64,000 bases of DNA from Labia minor (Eukaryota; Arthropoda; Insecta; Dermaptera; Spongiphoridae): NCBI GenBank assembly GCA_963082975.1, contig OY720344.1, positions 78,604,053-78,668,052 on the forward strand, read 5' to 3'. The position numbers and the translations under genes were made by a program. The notes below the pieces were generated by a model, which saw nothing but the letters and a program-made list of their open reading frames with translations, was not told where the DNA came from and did no database searches. Of the stretch, positions 33,288 through 42,074 are shown piece by piece (the stretch's first letter is position 1; every line of letters starts with the position of its first letter).

Positions 33288-33927
33288 TTGACCTGTGGCC
33301 AGGTCCGAACCGACCGATGGTTTGAAATAAATTAATTTCCAGCTACAGAAACAATTTCAAATAATTTTCATATATCTATTAATGTAATAAAAAACAGATA
33401 TGGATACATAAATAATAAATATAAACATTTTTAATTTTATTTTATTTATAATATATATGCAAGACCAGGCTGTGACGTCATGAATGGCTGGATGACGTCA
33501 TATAATTTTAAATCAAGAAAAAACTAATAAATATGATTTTTCTCGAGGATAAAACCAATACAAAGTGCATGATTCGTGGTGATATATAAAAAAATACCCT
33601 TTGGTGTGAAAATAACCCTTTCCTTCCTATCGTCGATCGCTAATACTACCACTTCCGGTTTCCGGAATTGCACCAAAAGTTGATCAATTCATCCCACTGA
33701 TGCATTAAGTAAATATACCAAATTTCATCAAAATCGGTTGAGCCTTTCAGGCTGTACACATCTATACGGACGGACGGACAGACAGACGGACAGACGGACG
33801 GACAGACATCATGCTAAAAATACTTTCTTCTGTTTAGAAAATGCATGATTCGTGGAGATATGTAAAAATCTCCACATGTGAAATTTGGTGTGAAAACAAT
33901 ACCTTCCTTACTATCGTCGGTCGGTAA
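33288..33927 (+). mobile_element. Repeat family B, copy 1
   Basis: It begins near GACCTGTGGCCAGGTCCGAA, followed by ACCGACCGATGGTTTGAAAT, and ends CTATCGTCGGTCGGTAA, so the ends are inverted GACCGACGAT-type words. Inside are a CGGA/GACA microsatellite (33764-33808), an ACCAAATTTCATCAAAATCG word and two TGACGTCA boxes. A related copy is at 63080-63572 and a terminal scrap at about 40455-40490. The architecture (inverted hairpin-like ends, internal GAC/CAG-type tract, no genes) parallels family A. The superfamily is unresolved. Confidence 0.65.
33473..33500. promoter_or_regulatory. Two TGACGTCA boxes 20 bp apart
   Basis: Perfect palindromic cAMP-response-element-type octamers occur at 33473-33480 and 33493-33500, with a partial duplication of the surrounding sequence (GGCTG before each). 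They lie in family B DNA, but the copy at 63080 lacks them. Binding is only a possibility. Confidence 0.3.
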
Positions 33928-33929
33928 TT

Positions 33930-34230
33930 AGCTGGAGTGTCTCCACTCGACTATCTCGCAATTTGAAACATTTCTCAAAAGTTGATAGAAAACTATGAAT
34001 TTTGAATAATGTCCATGTACCAAATTTCATCATTCTAGCTCAAACCGTTTTTGCGTAATCTTGCCTACATACATACACACACACATACACACATACACAC
34101 ACATACACACACACAGACATTTTTCTCAACCTTAGTGAAAATGATTCAGGAACCTTCAAAACGTATAAAAACAGCAAAATCTCAACATCGAAAATTTTCG
34201 TGATCGCAATACTATCTCTGGCGAGATAGT
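33930..34230 (+). mobile_element. Repeat family A, internally deleted copy
   Basis: It has the start (TAGCTGGAGTGTCTCCACTC) and the end hairpin (ACTATCTC-TGGC-GAGATAGT, ending 34230) of family A, but the roughly 300-bp middle with the GTCACGTG-type block is deleted, joining CGCAATTTGAA directly to ACATTTCTCAAAAG. A CA/CATA tract is retained. It abuts family B with only a couple of bases between. Confidence 0.7.
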
Positions 34231-34599
34231 AAAAAACACAACGTAAATCTGCAATCGTTATCAAGCAGCTGCACTGTCCGAGCATCCAGTGCCGACTTTT
34301 GTGTTTTTGAATAAATTTACATTAAAATATCAATATGTGGTATTATTTACAAAATTCCCTTATAAATAAAAACAACCAGAAAAACTTTAACAATTTAAAA
34401 TTGAGGTTTATTGATTACAGAAAAATGTATATTGCATTGCAATATTAAGATTATCAAGTTCATTATTCACTTCATATGTTGCAGACTACCTTACCTTACA
34501 TTACATTACATTACTAGCAAAATTTTAAAAATTGGAGTTAATCGGTTTGGCTTCTGAGTGGCCCAATTATCAAAATAGTAATTGGACAAATTTGACTAT

Positions 34600-35086
34600 T
34601 GTTGAGATAGGATGTTTGGAGGAATGTGATTGTTTAGTTAGAGTTCTATTTTGAAAAATAAATTAGGAAAGAATTAATTATATTAATAACAGTATACAAG
34701 TGTATCTATTATAAAACAATAAATAAATGTAAATACAAATAATAATGGATAAATAAATATTAATATATTTAAGGATGTAACATGTAACAGTATCTTAGAT
34801 CATTAATGCCCTATTGTTAAAGTTCGTGCTAAATTACCTATTTATTTTTCATAAAGGAATACCTGTTAATTGTTTATTATTGTTCATCGCTATTGTTGTT
34901 AAGTTTGATGGTACATCCCTTAGCAAATGAATATTATATTAATTTTATAAATTAATAGGAAAAATAAACATAATAAATAAGAAACATTCTCGAAATAAAT
35001 ACTAAAATAAAAAAAGAATAATATTATTTAAAAAAAACTAATATATTTCTTCTTGAAAAAAAAATAGACTGCCGACTGCGCCAATT
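34600..35086. other. AT-rich flank with primer-binding-like site at right end
   Basis: This is mostly plain AT-rich DNA. At 35071-35084 the minus strand reads TTGGCGCAGTCGGC, directly after the gypsy LTR end, resembling primer-binding regions seen after 5' LTRs of many arthropod gypsy elements. Confidence 0.45.
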
Positions 35087-35286
35087 TGTGGTGTATTTTT
35101 ATAAGACACGGTAGGTTTTTAAAAAGAACAATATTTATTATTTAAGATAGAGGTAAGTATAATTATAAGTATAAAGAACTTGGAATGGAATGTAATGTAC
35201 GTATAGAATAGGTGTGTATGAATTAGTGTATCTGTGAGAGTCTGAAGTTGGTTACAATATTTGTATTGCAAACTGCTGAGATAGAA
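35087..35286 (-). repeat. LTR at the downstream end of the gypsy element
   Basis: It runs on the minus strand from TTCTATCTCAGCAGTTTGC to ACACCACA. The first seven bases expected from the other LTR (TGTCATG) are missing because integrase sequence is fused at the shared word TTCTATCTC. Just beyond its end a primer-binding-like site follows, unexpected for a 3' LTR. Confidence 0.65.
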
Positions 35287-35753
35287 TGGACCAGCAAAGT
35301 CTATATATATATGTTGCCAGGGATGGGATGGCCTTTCCTAAAAATGTAGAGGTACTTTTTTGGTGTATTTGGGAACATATTGCATTCTTGACAATTTCTT
35401 GTAATTCATTCTATGTCCAAATCAATTTTTGGCCAATAGACAAATGACCTTGCAAGAGCTTTTATCTTGACATGTCCCGGATGTAATTCTTCTAGGACTT
35501 TGGATCGTAATGTAGCAGGTATATATACTCTCATTCCGTAGAATATGCATTTTTGTTGTATTGTATATTTATAATCTCCATCTCCTAGAGAGACACCTGA
35601 AGACAAATTATCATAAATCACTTTAAGTTGTGGGTCAAATTGTGTAGCAATAGCGACTTCTTTCGCTGTTATAGTTAATGTTTCCCATTGTCCTATATGG
35701 AATATTTCCGCTTCATCAATCTTCTTTTCAGGAAGGATCTCTTCAGATTTCAT
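35287..35753 (-). pseudogene. gypsy integrase N-terminal part
   Basis: The open frame 35406-35753 ends in ELHPGHVKIKALARSFVYWP, the H-H half of the integrase zinc-binding domain. The C-C half (CQECN) and FPNTPKK follow in another frame, then IYIDFAGPF at about 35320-35290, which holds the first catalytic aspartate. There the coding sequence is fused to the LTR. The core residues D and E and the C-terminal domain are missing. Confidence 0.85.
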
Positions 35754-35974
35754 AGGTAAACGGGATAAAGCATCAATGTTTCCGTTATCTTCATATCTTC
35801 TATATTTATGTCGAAATCGAAGATTTGTGATTGAAGTGCATAATGTAACATTCTTGTTGCACTCAAAAGTGGCAATTTATTTTTGTTGCCAAAGATGTGT
35901 ATTAGAGGTTTATGGTCGGATATTAGAGTAAATCTTCGACCAACATTTAGCATCCTTAAATATGTGGTCGACAA
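35754..35974 (-). pseudogene. gypsy RNase H fragment
   Basis: The frame encodes GRRFTLISDHKPLIHIFG and then a degraded SATRMLHYAL and YNIE-like segment, the C-terminal half of Ty3/gypsy RNase H with the catalytic aspartate in SDHKPL. The expected DALSRLP linker is present in a shifted frame just before the integrase piece. The N-terminal half of RNase H is deleted. Confidence 0.8.
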
Positions 35975-36152
35975 ATTTTTGCATTTTTGCTGGTGCTGAG
36001 CTTACACCATACTGTATTTTATGTCCCTTTATTTCAACAGGAACCATTACAGGTGGGTTTTCTTCGCACTTTGTATTAATTCTTTTAATATAATGAAATG
36101 GAATTAATTCACTTTCCTCTTCACTCGATGTATTTGATAACTTCTTGTACAT
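35975..36152 (-). pseudogene. gypsy protease/RT junction remnant
   Basis: The frame joins PVEIKGHKIQ (start of the protease region) directly to YGVSSAPAKMQKFVDHIF (a conserved RT segment, usually F-G-V-x-S-A-P). The protease active site and the RT YxDD motif are both deleted. A second deletion joins RT to RNase H. Confidence 0.75.
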
Positions 36153-36764
36153 GGCCCTTCTTGTTGCAAAATTTGCACATTAAATTAGTTGCTTTACACA
36201 TAGGAGCCTTATGTTAATTTTTAATTCCACATTTAAAACAAATAATATTTTCTTGTCTTTTTGTATTAGACCTGTTAAAATTTTTCTTATATTTCTTCGT
36301 AGAGTCTTTAGGATCAGTGAATTTATTTATTGATGAACTTTGTTGTAAAATTTCAGATGTACCTTCTGAAGAACGTTCAATAGCCAATGCTAATTCTATA
36401 GTTTTATTTAATTTTATATCAGCTTCTTCAAAAAGTCTATCTAACATCACTTTTGACCTCAATCCCCTAACAAAAAAATCGTTTAACATTGTCTCTAACA
36501 TTTCTTTAGGATATGTGCAAACAGCTGCCAATTTTCTTAATTCGGATATGTATTGTGAAACTGACTCACCTTCTCTTTGTTTTCTATTTAAGAAGACATG
36601 CCGGCTCGGGATGACCAGGGGTCTCCGGTTTAAACGCTCCTTTAACACTGTAAACAATTCCTCGTATGTCTTCTCTTGATACGACTCAGGAAAATTAAGT
36701 TTTTTAACAGAGCATGATGTATCGCCGACAATAAAGAAACTGAAAGAAACAAACGTGGTCACTT
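36153..36764 (-). pseudogene. gypsy gag with zinc knuckles
   Basis: The frame 36214-36762 encodes YEELFTVLKERLNRRPLV, FLNRKQREGESVSQYISELR and FFVRGLRSKVMLDRLF, the retrotransposon gag core. It ends at CFKCGIKN, the first half of a CCHC knuckle, and a stop interrupts it. In the continuing sequence a second knuckle, CKFCNKKGH, can be read. About 80 N-terminal residues are missing, replaced by the truncated LTR. Confidence 0.85.
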
Positions 36765-36852
36765 AGGTGTGTATGTATTAGTGTATCTGTGAATGTCTGA
36801 AGTTGGTTACAATATTTGTGTGTATTGCCAACTTTTGAGATAGAACATGACA
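36765..36852 (-). repeat. Truncated upstream LTR of the gypsy element
   Basis: This is an 88-bp copy of the LTR start, from TGTCATGTTCTATCTC to CATACACACCT on the minus strand. It matches 35210-35286 with small differences and then breaks into gag, without primer-binding site or leader. Confidence 0.75.
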
Positions 36853-37385
36853 GTCATCTATATCAATATTTTATAATTTTTAACTAAAATATTAAACAAA
36901 GTGAGAATTTTAACTTTCTCTAGATTGTTAATTAAGGAAGTTGGTGAGGTGTAAAAATGCAAGTATAAAATAAAAAAAAATCAAGTCAAATGATTAATGA
37001 CCTCTATTGTTATTACCAAATTATTATAAAATATGAAATTCATTTATCTATCTAATATTATATTATATACATGTATTGATTTTTTTTATTTTTTTATTCA
37101 ATTTTTTTAATGCCAATGAAAAAATTTACATTTAGTCGCGAAAAGAATTAACTAGTTTTTATAGGGATATAGAACTTTTTAAAAAATATTGAATTGTATT
37201 GAATTGTAATTGAAATGTATTAATAATTTTCATATTTGAATTTTGTTATTTGATATTATTCTTTTCTGAGTCGCGAATAGCAAAAAGTCCAATTCGTAAT
37301 AATATAAATATTTTAAATATCATATTTCTTTATAATCTCGCGTGGCACTTCGTAATTTATTTCTTTCCAAATATATATATATTTA
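36853..37385. other. AT-rich DNA, no gene seen
   Basis: A/T-rich sequence with no recognisable coding or repeat structure. Confidence 0.55.
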
Positions 37386-37393
37386 CTCTATAT

Positions 37394-37705
37394 CAGTGAT
37401 TCCCAAAGTGGTATATATCGACCCCCAAGGGTCTATGGCAACCTTCAAGGGGTCTACTCCAGCGAATAACAAATTTGGGGGTCCATGGAATGAAAATGGA
37501 GGTCTACGATATTTACCTACATTACTCTGTCTTATAATTCGATTCAATATGGCTCTAAAATAGAAAAAGGTATTTTCAATAAGGCTCTAAAAAAAGGTAA
37601 AATTTAATAAGGCTGTAAAAAAAGGTAAAATTTTAAGTAGGGGTCTACCCAAGACCGAAAAACATGGCATGGGGTCTATGACACAAAAAAGTTTGGGAAC
37701 CTCTG
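37394..37705. mobile_element. hAT-type MITE, copy 1 of a two-copy family
   Basis: It starts CAGTGATTCCCAAAGTGG and ends with the complement of CAGAGGTTCCCAAACTTT. The flanks are CTCTATAT (37386-37393) and CTCGATAT (37706-37713), matching at 7 of 8. Internal words GGGTCTA and AAAAAAGGTAAAA are repeated. A related element in inverted orientation is at 59443-59744. Confidence 0.85.
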
Positions 37706-37813
37706 CTCGATATCGATCATTTTAGACAAGCAACAACATTAGTTTAAGGGTAAAAAGTTTTTTGGTTTCCAAACACTTATTAATATTAAATTTAGATATT
37801 AAAAATAATATCT

Positions 37814-38275
37814 TATTACTATCTCGCCAGAAAAACGGTTTGAGATAGAATCATGAAATTGGGTACATGGGCATTATTCAAAATTTGTAGTTTTCTATCA
37901 ACTTTTGAGAAATGTAGCTCAACCGGAAGACTACCTACCACATTTTGATTTTTTTCCTCTAAAGTGACCGTAAAAATAAAGATATATGTTTGATAGTTTT
38001 CCCATGATTAAAAATTATATAAAACTGCTATATATAGAATTTCAGCTTGATTGAATCGCTGAAAGTACAGGAATTAATTTTTTAACACTGCAAATCTCAC
38101 GCGCCAACACGTGACGTGGTGCCATCAACAAAGAGCCAATCACGCGCTGGTTTAATAAATATTATTTATTAAATTTAATTTATAATTTATAATTAATTAA
38201 ATTTAATTTAAATATAATATATGTTATTTAATCCAATTCAAATTGCGAGATAGTCGAGTGGAGACACTCCAGCTT
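37814..38275 (-). mobile_element. Repeat family A, minus-orientation copy
   Basis: The reverse complement starts at TGGAGTGTCTCCACTCGACT (38275 leftward) and ends CTGGCGAGATAGTAA (about 37814). It keeps the ACGTCACGTGTTGGCGCG block in the middle. The last third with the CA tract is missing, so the frame from CAAACCGTTTTTC joins directly to CTGGCGAGATAGT. Confidence 0.7.
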
Positions 38276-38329
38276 ATTTTATACATAAATTTATTATAAA
38301 GGTAAAAGGAAATTCGCTACATAGAAAAA

Positions 38330-38745
38330 GATCTAGAAATCGATTTGTTCATGTGCGAGGGAAGAAGCCAGTCTAATATTCTGAATGTCAAAGTATATGT
38401 AGAGGAGCTGATTGTGACTCAGATCATTATTTGGTTGTAATTAAATTGAGAGAGCGACTCTGAACGAGGATCACATATAAAGGCAAAATTAAACAAATAA
38501 AAGATACAATTTAGATAGATTAAAAACTGGGAATGAATGTTAATATTGCAAATAGTAAGAAAAAAATTTAGCAATTCAGATATTGAGAGGAGATAAAATT
38601 GAGAAGAAATATGAGATATAATAAAATAAAAACAAAAATTAAAATATCATTCGGAATAATATATATATATATGGTAGTTTATATAAAGATTAAGAATAAA
38701 ATTAAACCATGGATTGATGAATTTTTTAAGAATTTTGAAAAGAAA
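38330..38745 (+). pseudogene. Non-LTR retrotransposon endonuclease fragment
   Basis: One frame encodes CRGADCDSDHYLVVIKLRER, the C-terminal motif of AP-like endonucleases of arthropod non-LTR elements; the D and H of SDH are catalytic. Upstream, FVHVRGKKPV is readable, and downstream a decayed linker ends near KLNHGLMNFL, comparable to the K-P-W-x-D-E region. Stops and frameshifts are frequent. It is bracketed by family A copies in opposite orientation. It may derive from the same retrotransposon group as the Helitron-captured RT. Confidence 0.75.
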
Positions 38746-38747
38746 AA

Positions 38748-39290
38748 ATCTCGCAATTTGAATTGGATTAAAAAATAAATATTTTATTTAAATAAAATTT
38801 AATTAATAAAGTTATTAATTAAAATTAATAAATAATATTTATTAAACCACCGCGTGTTTGGCCCTTTGTTGATGACACCACGTCACGTGATTTATAGTGT
38901 TAAAAAATTAATTCCGGTACTTTCAGCGATTCAATCAAGCTGGAATTCTATATATAGCAGTTATTAATCATGTGAAAAATTATCAAACATAGGGTAAAGC
39001 ATACAGTCGTTGGCCCCCTTAAGCAATTCCTAGCAGTCTTTAATACATATCTGGGCAAATTGCGGAACAATCTGTCAAATTAGGTTTGCAGAACATAGAT
39101 ATTATGAGCATTTTGATGAATAAAAAAAAATCATTTTCCCATGACATTTTCAATAAGTACTTTTAAAAAAAAATCCTAAAAATACAGTTATTGGCCCTCT
39201 GTTATATTTATTGGCCTAGGCATTACAACAAACGAATACATAAGCAAAAATTTTAATGATCGCAATACTATCTCTGGCGAGATAGTAAAA
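38748..39290 (+). mobile_element. Repeat family A, copy with internal insertion
   Basis: The 5' part starts at CTCGCAATTTGAATTGG and the end hairpin ACTATCTC-TGGC-GAGATAGT is at 39268-39288. Between about 38995 and 39235 the usual 3' half is replaced by unrelated sequence in which TTGGCCC words occur near both ends (ACAGTCGTTGGCCCCCTT and ACAGTTATTGGCCCTCTG), perhaps another small insertion. Confidence 0.6.
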
Positions 39291-39566
39291 ATTAAATAAT
39301 TTGTTTTTATTAAAAAAAAACATTTAGATTAACTTATTTTTTGATAATTCTAAATTCCTATAATTCTCATAGATTAGTTTTCAAAGAAGCTATTACCTGA
39401 TTAAGATAAGTATAGATTTTTTATATATATATATTTTAATCAATCCCATTATCACGTTGATAATAAAAATGTTAACTGATATACAAATTTCTCCAATTTG
39501 TTTTTTTTTTCATATTATTATCATTATCATCTTCAAAATGATATATCTGAAAAGAGACATATACAG

Positions 39567-39582
39567 AGAGAGAGAGAGAGAG
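39567..39582 (+). repeat. AG microsatellite
   Basis: A short GA/AG dinucleotide tract in AT-rich DNA. Confidence 0.8.
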
Positions 39583-39857
39583 ATTTCGATGTACGAGAAT
39601 ATGGTTCATTTATACATTTATTTTATCTCATATTCGAATAAAATGATGTGTAAATCTGCCTGCGTCGAACAATCATTCACAAAACGTCATATAAACATGA
39701 AAAGCGATATAAAATCTAGAAGTTCAAAATTTTAAAACTAAAAAACAATTAAACTAACTGAACAATTTTTGTAACAAAAAAAATCACCGATTGGTAATAA
39801 AAAAAATATTATGAAAAATTGACTCAAGAAATAAATATGTTTTTTCTTTGTTAAATT

Positions 39858-40110
39858 TTAATCAGAACGCAATGCAATGAAGACAGACTTTTTCGAATTG
39901 GAGTTTTCGACAGAATCATTTACTCTCCTGGTTGGACCGAATAGGACATCACATGAGAAAATTAACTTGGAGTGATTTCTAGTTGTCGTCAAGAACGGTC
40001 TGAGATTAATTGCCACTTCTCCCCTGGAGGCATACGTCTCTTTAACACTTGTAACATCGAGCATTCCGTCTAGTTGATCAAAAGACAAAATGGCTCTCCG
40101 ATGATGCTTA
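39858..40110 (-). CDS. Putative terminal exon of an unidentified gene
   Basis: The minus-strand frame runs from a possible acceptor (TTTTCTAAG, near 40110) to TAA at 39858-39860 and is open for about 84 codons. It contains FDQLDGMLDVTSVKETYA, GEVAINLRPFLTTTRNHSK and FSCDVLFGPTRRVNDS. Composition is balanced and much less AT-rich than the flanks, with no transposon motif. There is no in-frame ATG at its start (first Met is internal), so it would be a 3' exon needing an upstream partner, which I could not find. It may be a host gene exon, a processed fragment or an unknown mobile element. I do not recognise the family. Confidence 0.4.
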
Positions 40111-40454
40111 GAAAATCTAATTAGTCAGAATAGAACAACTAATAAGAATTATTAATTTTGATAATATTCAACATTTTCCCTAAAAATAAAATAAATATAA
40201 AAATTATAAATATTATATCTCTAGTTTAATTACGAAAACCTGGTTCACTGAACCGCCGCCAGTAGTTTAAAAATTTATTCAGTAAAATTGGATAATATTG
40301 TTTTAAGAATAGTGCGGAACTATCGTGGAATATAAATAAATAGTATCGATTCTTAAGAATATCCTTTCTTCTACTTTTCTATCGATAATAGTAATTATTG
40401 TTATTTTTTTGTAAACTTGTTTTGTTTTAGCTGAGTATTAGCTAGCATTTATTC

Positions 40455-40500
40455 CTTTTTACCGACCGACGATAGTAAGGGAGGTATTGTTATTTTTATA
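40455..40500 (-). mobile_element. Repeat family B terminal scrap
   Basis: The plus strand reads TTACCGACCGACGATAGTAA followed by GGGAGGTATTGTT, the complement of the family B 3' end (AACAATACCTTCC then CTATCGTCGGTCGGTAA). Confidence 0.6.
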
Positions 40501-40589
40501 TTTAATTTGTAAATTTTAAGGATTGTATCCTTTTAATTTTAAATCAATTTCATTTTATTTTTACTTTATATTAATTTTCATTTCATTAA

Positions 40590-41040
40590 ATATTATAACG
40601 TGTCAACGAACCTTTTTCTTTTATTTGTAAAAAAGTGAATCTAATTTTTCCTTTGCAGATCCATATGTTAGCATCGGATATTTTGATTAATTTAATTTGT
40701 TTTTATTTCTTTCCGATCTTGGTTCTCCAAGGCGAATCGTCTAAGCACTAATAGTCAAACGTACTGCACTCTTTGGTGAAGTTTATTTCAGGGTCCCTTT
40801 CCCAAATAATTTTGTTTTACTCCCCGTGTGAAAGAGTTGAGAATTCTTTTTTAACTCCTTCACTAGTGGCAAAGGTGATTCGACAGGTTCAACAATATTT
40901 TATTTTGTTCCGGCATGTCCACCAAATATTATTAACTCCTCACCCTTTGTCATTGGGGTTAGTACTGACCTTCTTTGCTTTCTTTCTTTAAGAGTCCTTG
41001 TCACCTTTAGGATTTTGATGAAACTTCGCCAGTTGATGTT
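40590..41040. other. Unassigned, more complex sequence
   Basis: This stretch is less AT-rich than its surroundings and contains a 72-codon plus-strand frame (40773-40991) without known motif. Short frames on both strands are broken. It could be the LTR or the non-coding part of an unrecognised retroelement, since it follows a family B end. I cannot name it. Confidence 0.3.
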
Positions 41041-41044
41041 ATTA

Positions 41045-42066
41045 AATTGAAGTAATGTTTTTAAAATATATTTATTATAATTATCATTAAAAATTTATCT
41101 TTTAATGTTATAAATTATTTTGAATTTCTTTCAAAATGAAAACCAACTCAATATTTAACCGTCAGATGGCGTGAATGAAAATTCAAATATTAAAACAATT
41201 AATGTTTAATTACATTAAAATTAATTAATTATAATTCTTCCATATCTTCTAGGGATCAAGTGAAATATCTATAAGAATTTTCAAAAGTCTAGCTAAGTTT
41301 GAAGCTGATGAAAAATCGATTTCAATTTGTCATAAGAACGAACAGATATGGGGACAGACAGCGAGACAGACAGACAGACACGAAGCGAAAATGATAAAAA
41401 CGTTATAATCAAATATACAAATATATATACATATATAGAAACTTACAGATATATATCCCAATTGCATATAAAATGTTTGCTTATATCATAAGATAAGATA
41501 TGTTATTAATATTAATAATAATATTCATATAAATGTGTACGTTTTCCGAAAGCAGCTTCAAATATTGGTATATTTTAATTTGGATATTTATTGACACCTG
41601 TCATTAATTACTTTTATTAAGAAAAAACAATTAAATTATTTTTCTGTAAATGAAATCCACACCGATCGATTCTTCTCAAAAATCTCCTATAATTCGAGAG
41701 TTTCATAAAAACTCTGTGTAAACTTTTCAAGATCAGAAAAAAAGCCGACTGACATAAGCAGGAGATTTTTTTATGCATATTGTTAACGATAAGAAAATAG
41801 TTAATATATATATATATATATATTATGTATAACAATTATTATATTAATTTAAAATAAATTGGAAAAAAGTTTCTCATATAATTAATTATGTTAATTGAGA
41901 TTTTAATTAAAAATAAAATTAAAAAAAAATCATAATAAATGTATATACATATTTAAATTACATGATGTTGTCCTATATTGTCCTTTATACTAGTTTCTCT
42001 TAATTCAATACATAGTGAATTATATATACATGTGTTTATGGTAAAATAATAAACATCTTATATATA
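41045..42066. other. AT-rich DNA with scattered short repeats
   Basis: At 41340-41400 there is a CAGA/GACA tract with GATGAAAAATCGATTTCA-like context, typical of non-autonomous arthropod repeats; a TA tract lies at about 41806-41824. No gene is seen. Confidence 0.5.
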
Positions 42067-42074
42067 TATCTTCT

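Larger units (their letters stand above)
33108..34590. repeat. Large imperfect inverted repeat enclosing families B and A
   Basis: Two blocks in the left arm recur inverted on the right. The word at 33110-33155 (GTGCCACTCAGAAGC, GATTAACTCCA) matches 34542-34585, and 33203-33280 (CCACATATTGATATTTTAAT, then TTATTCAAAAACACAAAA) matches 34300-34370. Between the arms lie family B (33288-33927) and a short family A copy (33930-34230), joined almost directly. The whole could be a foldback transposon that received the two inserts. Confidence 0.6.
35087..36852 (-). mobile_element. Degraded Ty3/gypsy LTR retrotransposon
   Basis: On the minus strand: part of an LTR (36852-36765), gag, a protease/RT stub, an RNase H piece, the integrase N-terminal part, and an LTR (35286-35087). 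The two LTR pieces share a run of about 85 bp, including GTCTGAAGTTGGTTACAATA. The right LTR begins TGTCATGTTCTATCTC and is cut after 88 bp. Large deletions remove the gag start, most of protease and RT, and all of integrase after its first catalytic aspartate. No envelope gene is present. It cannot be active. Confidence 0.85.

Noticed and set aside
34040-34285. 81-codon minus-strand frame with Cys-Val repeats
   Set aside because: Translation of the CA/CATA tract of repeat family A, not a gene.
36317-36679. 120-codon plus-strand open frame
   Set aside because: Antisense shadow of the gypsy gag.
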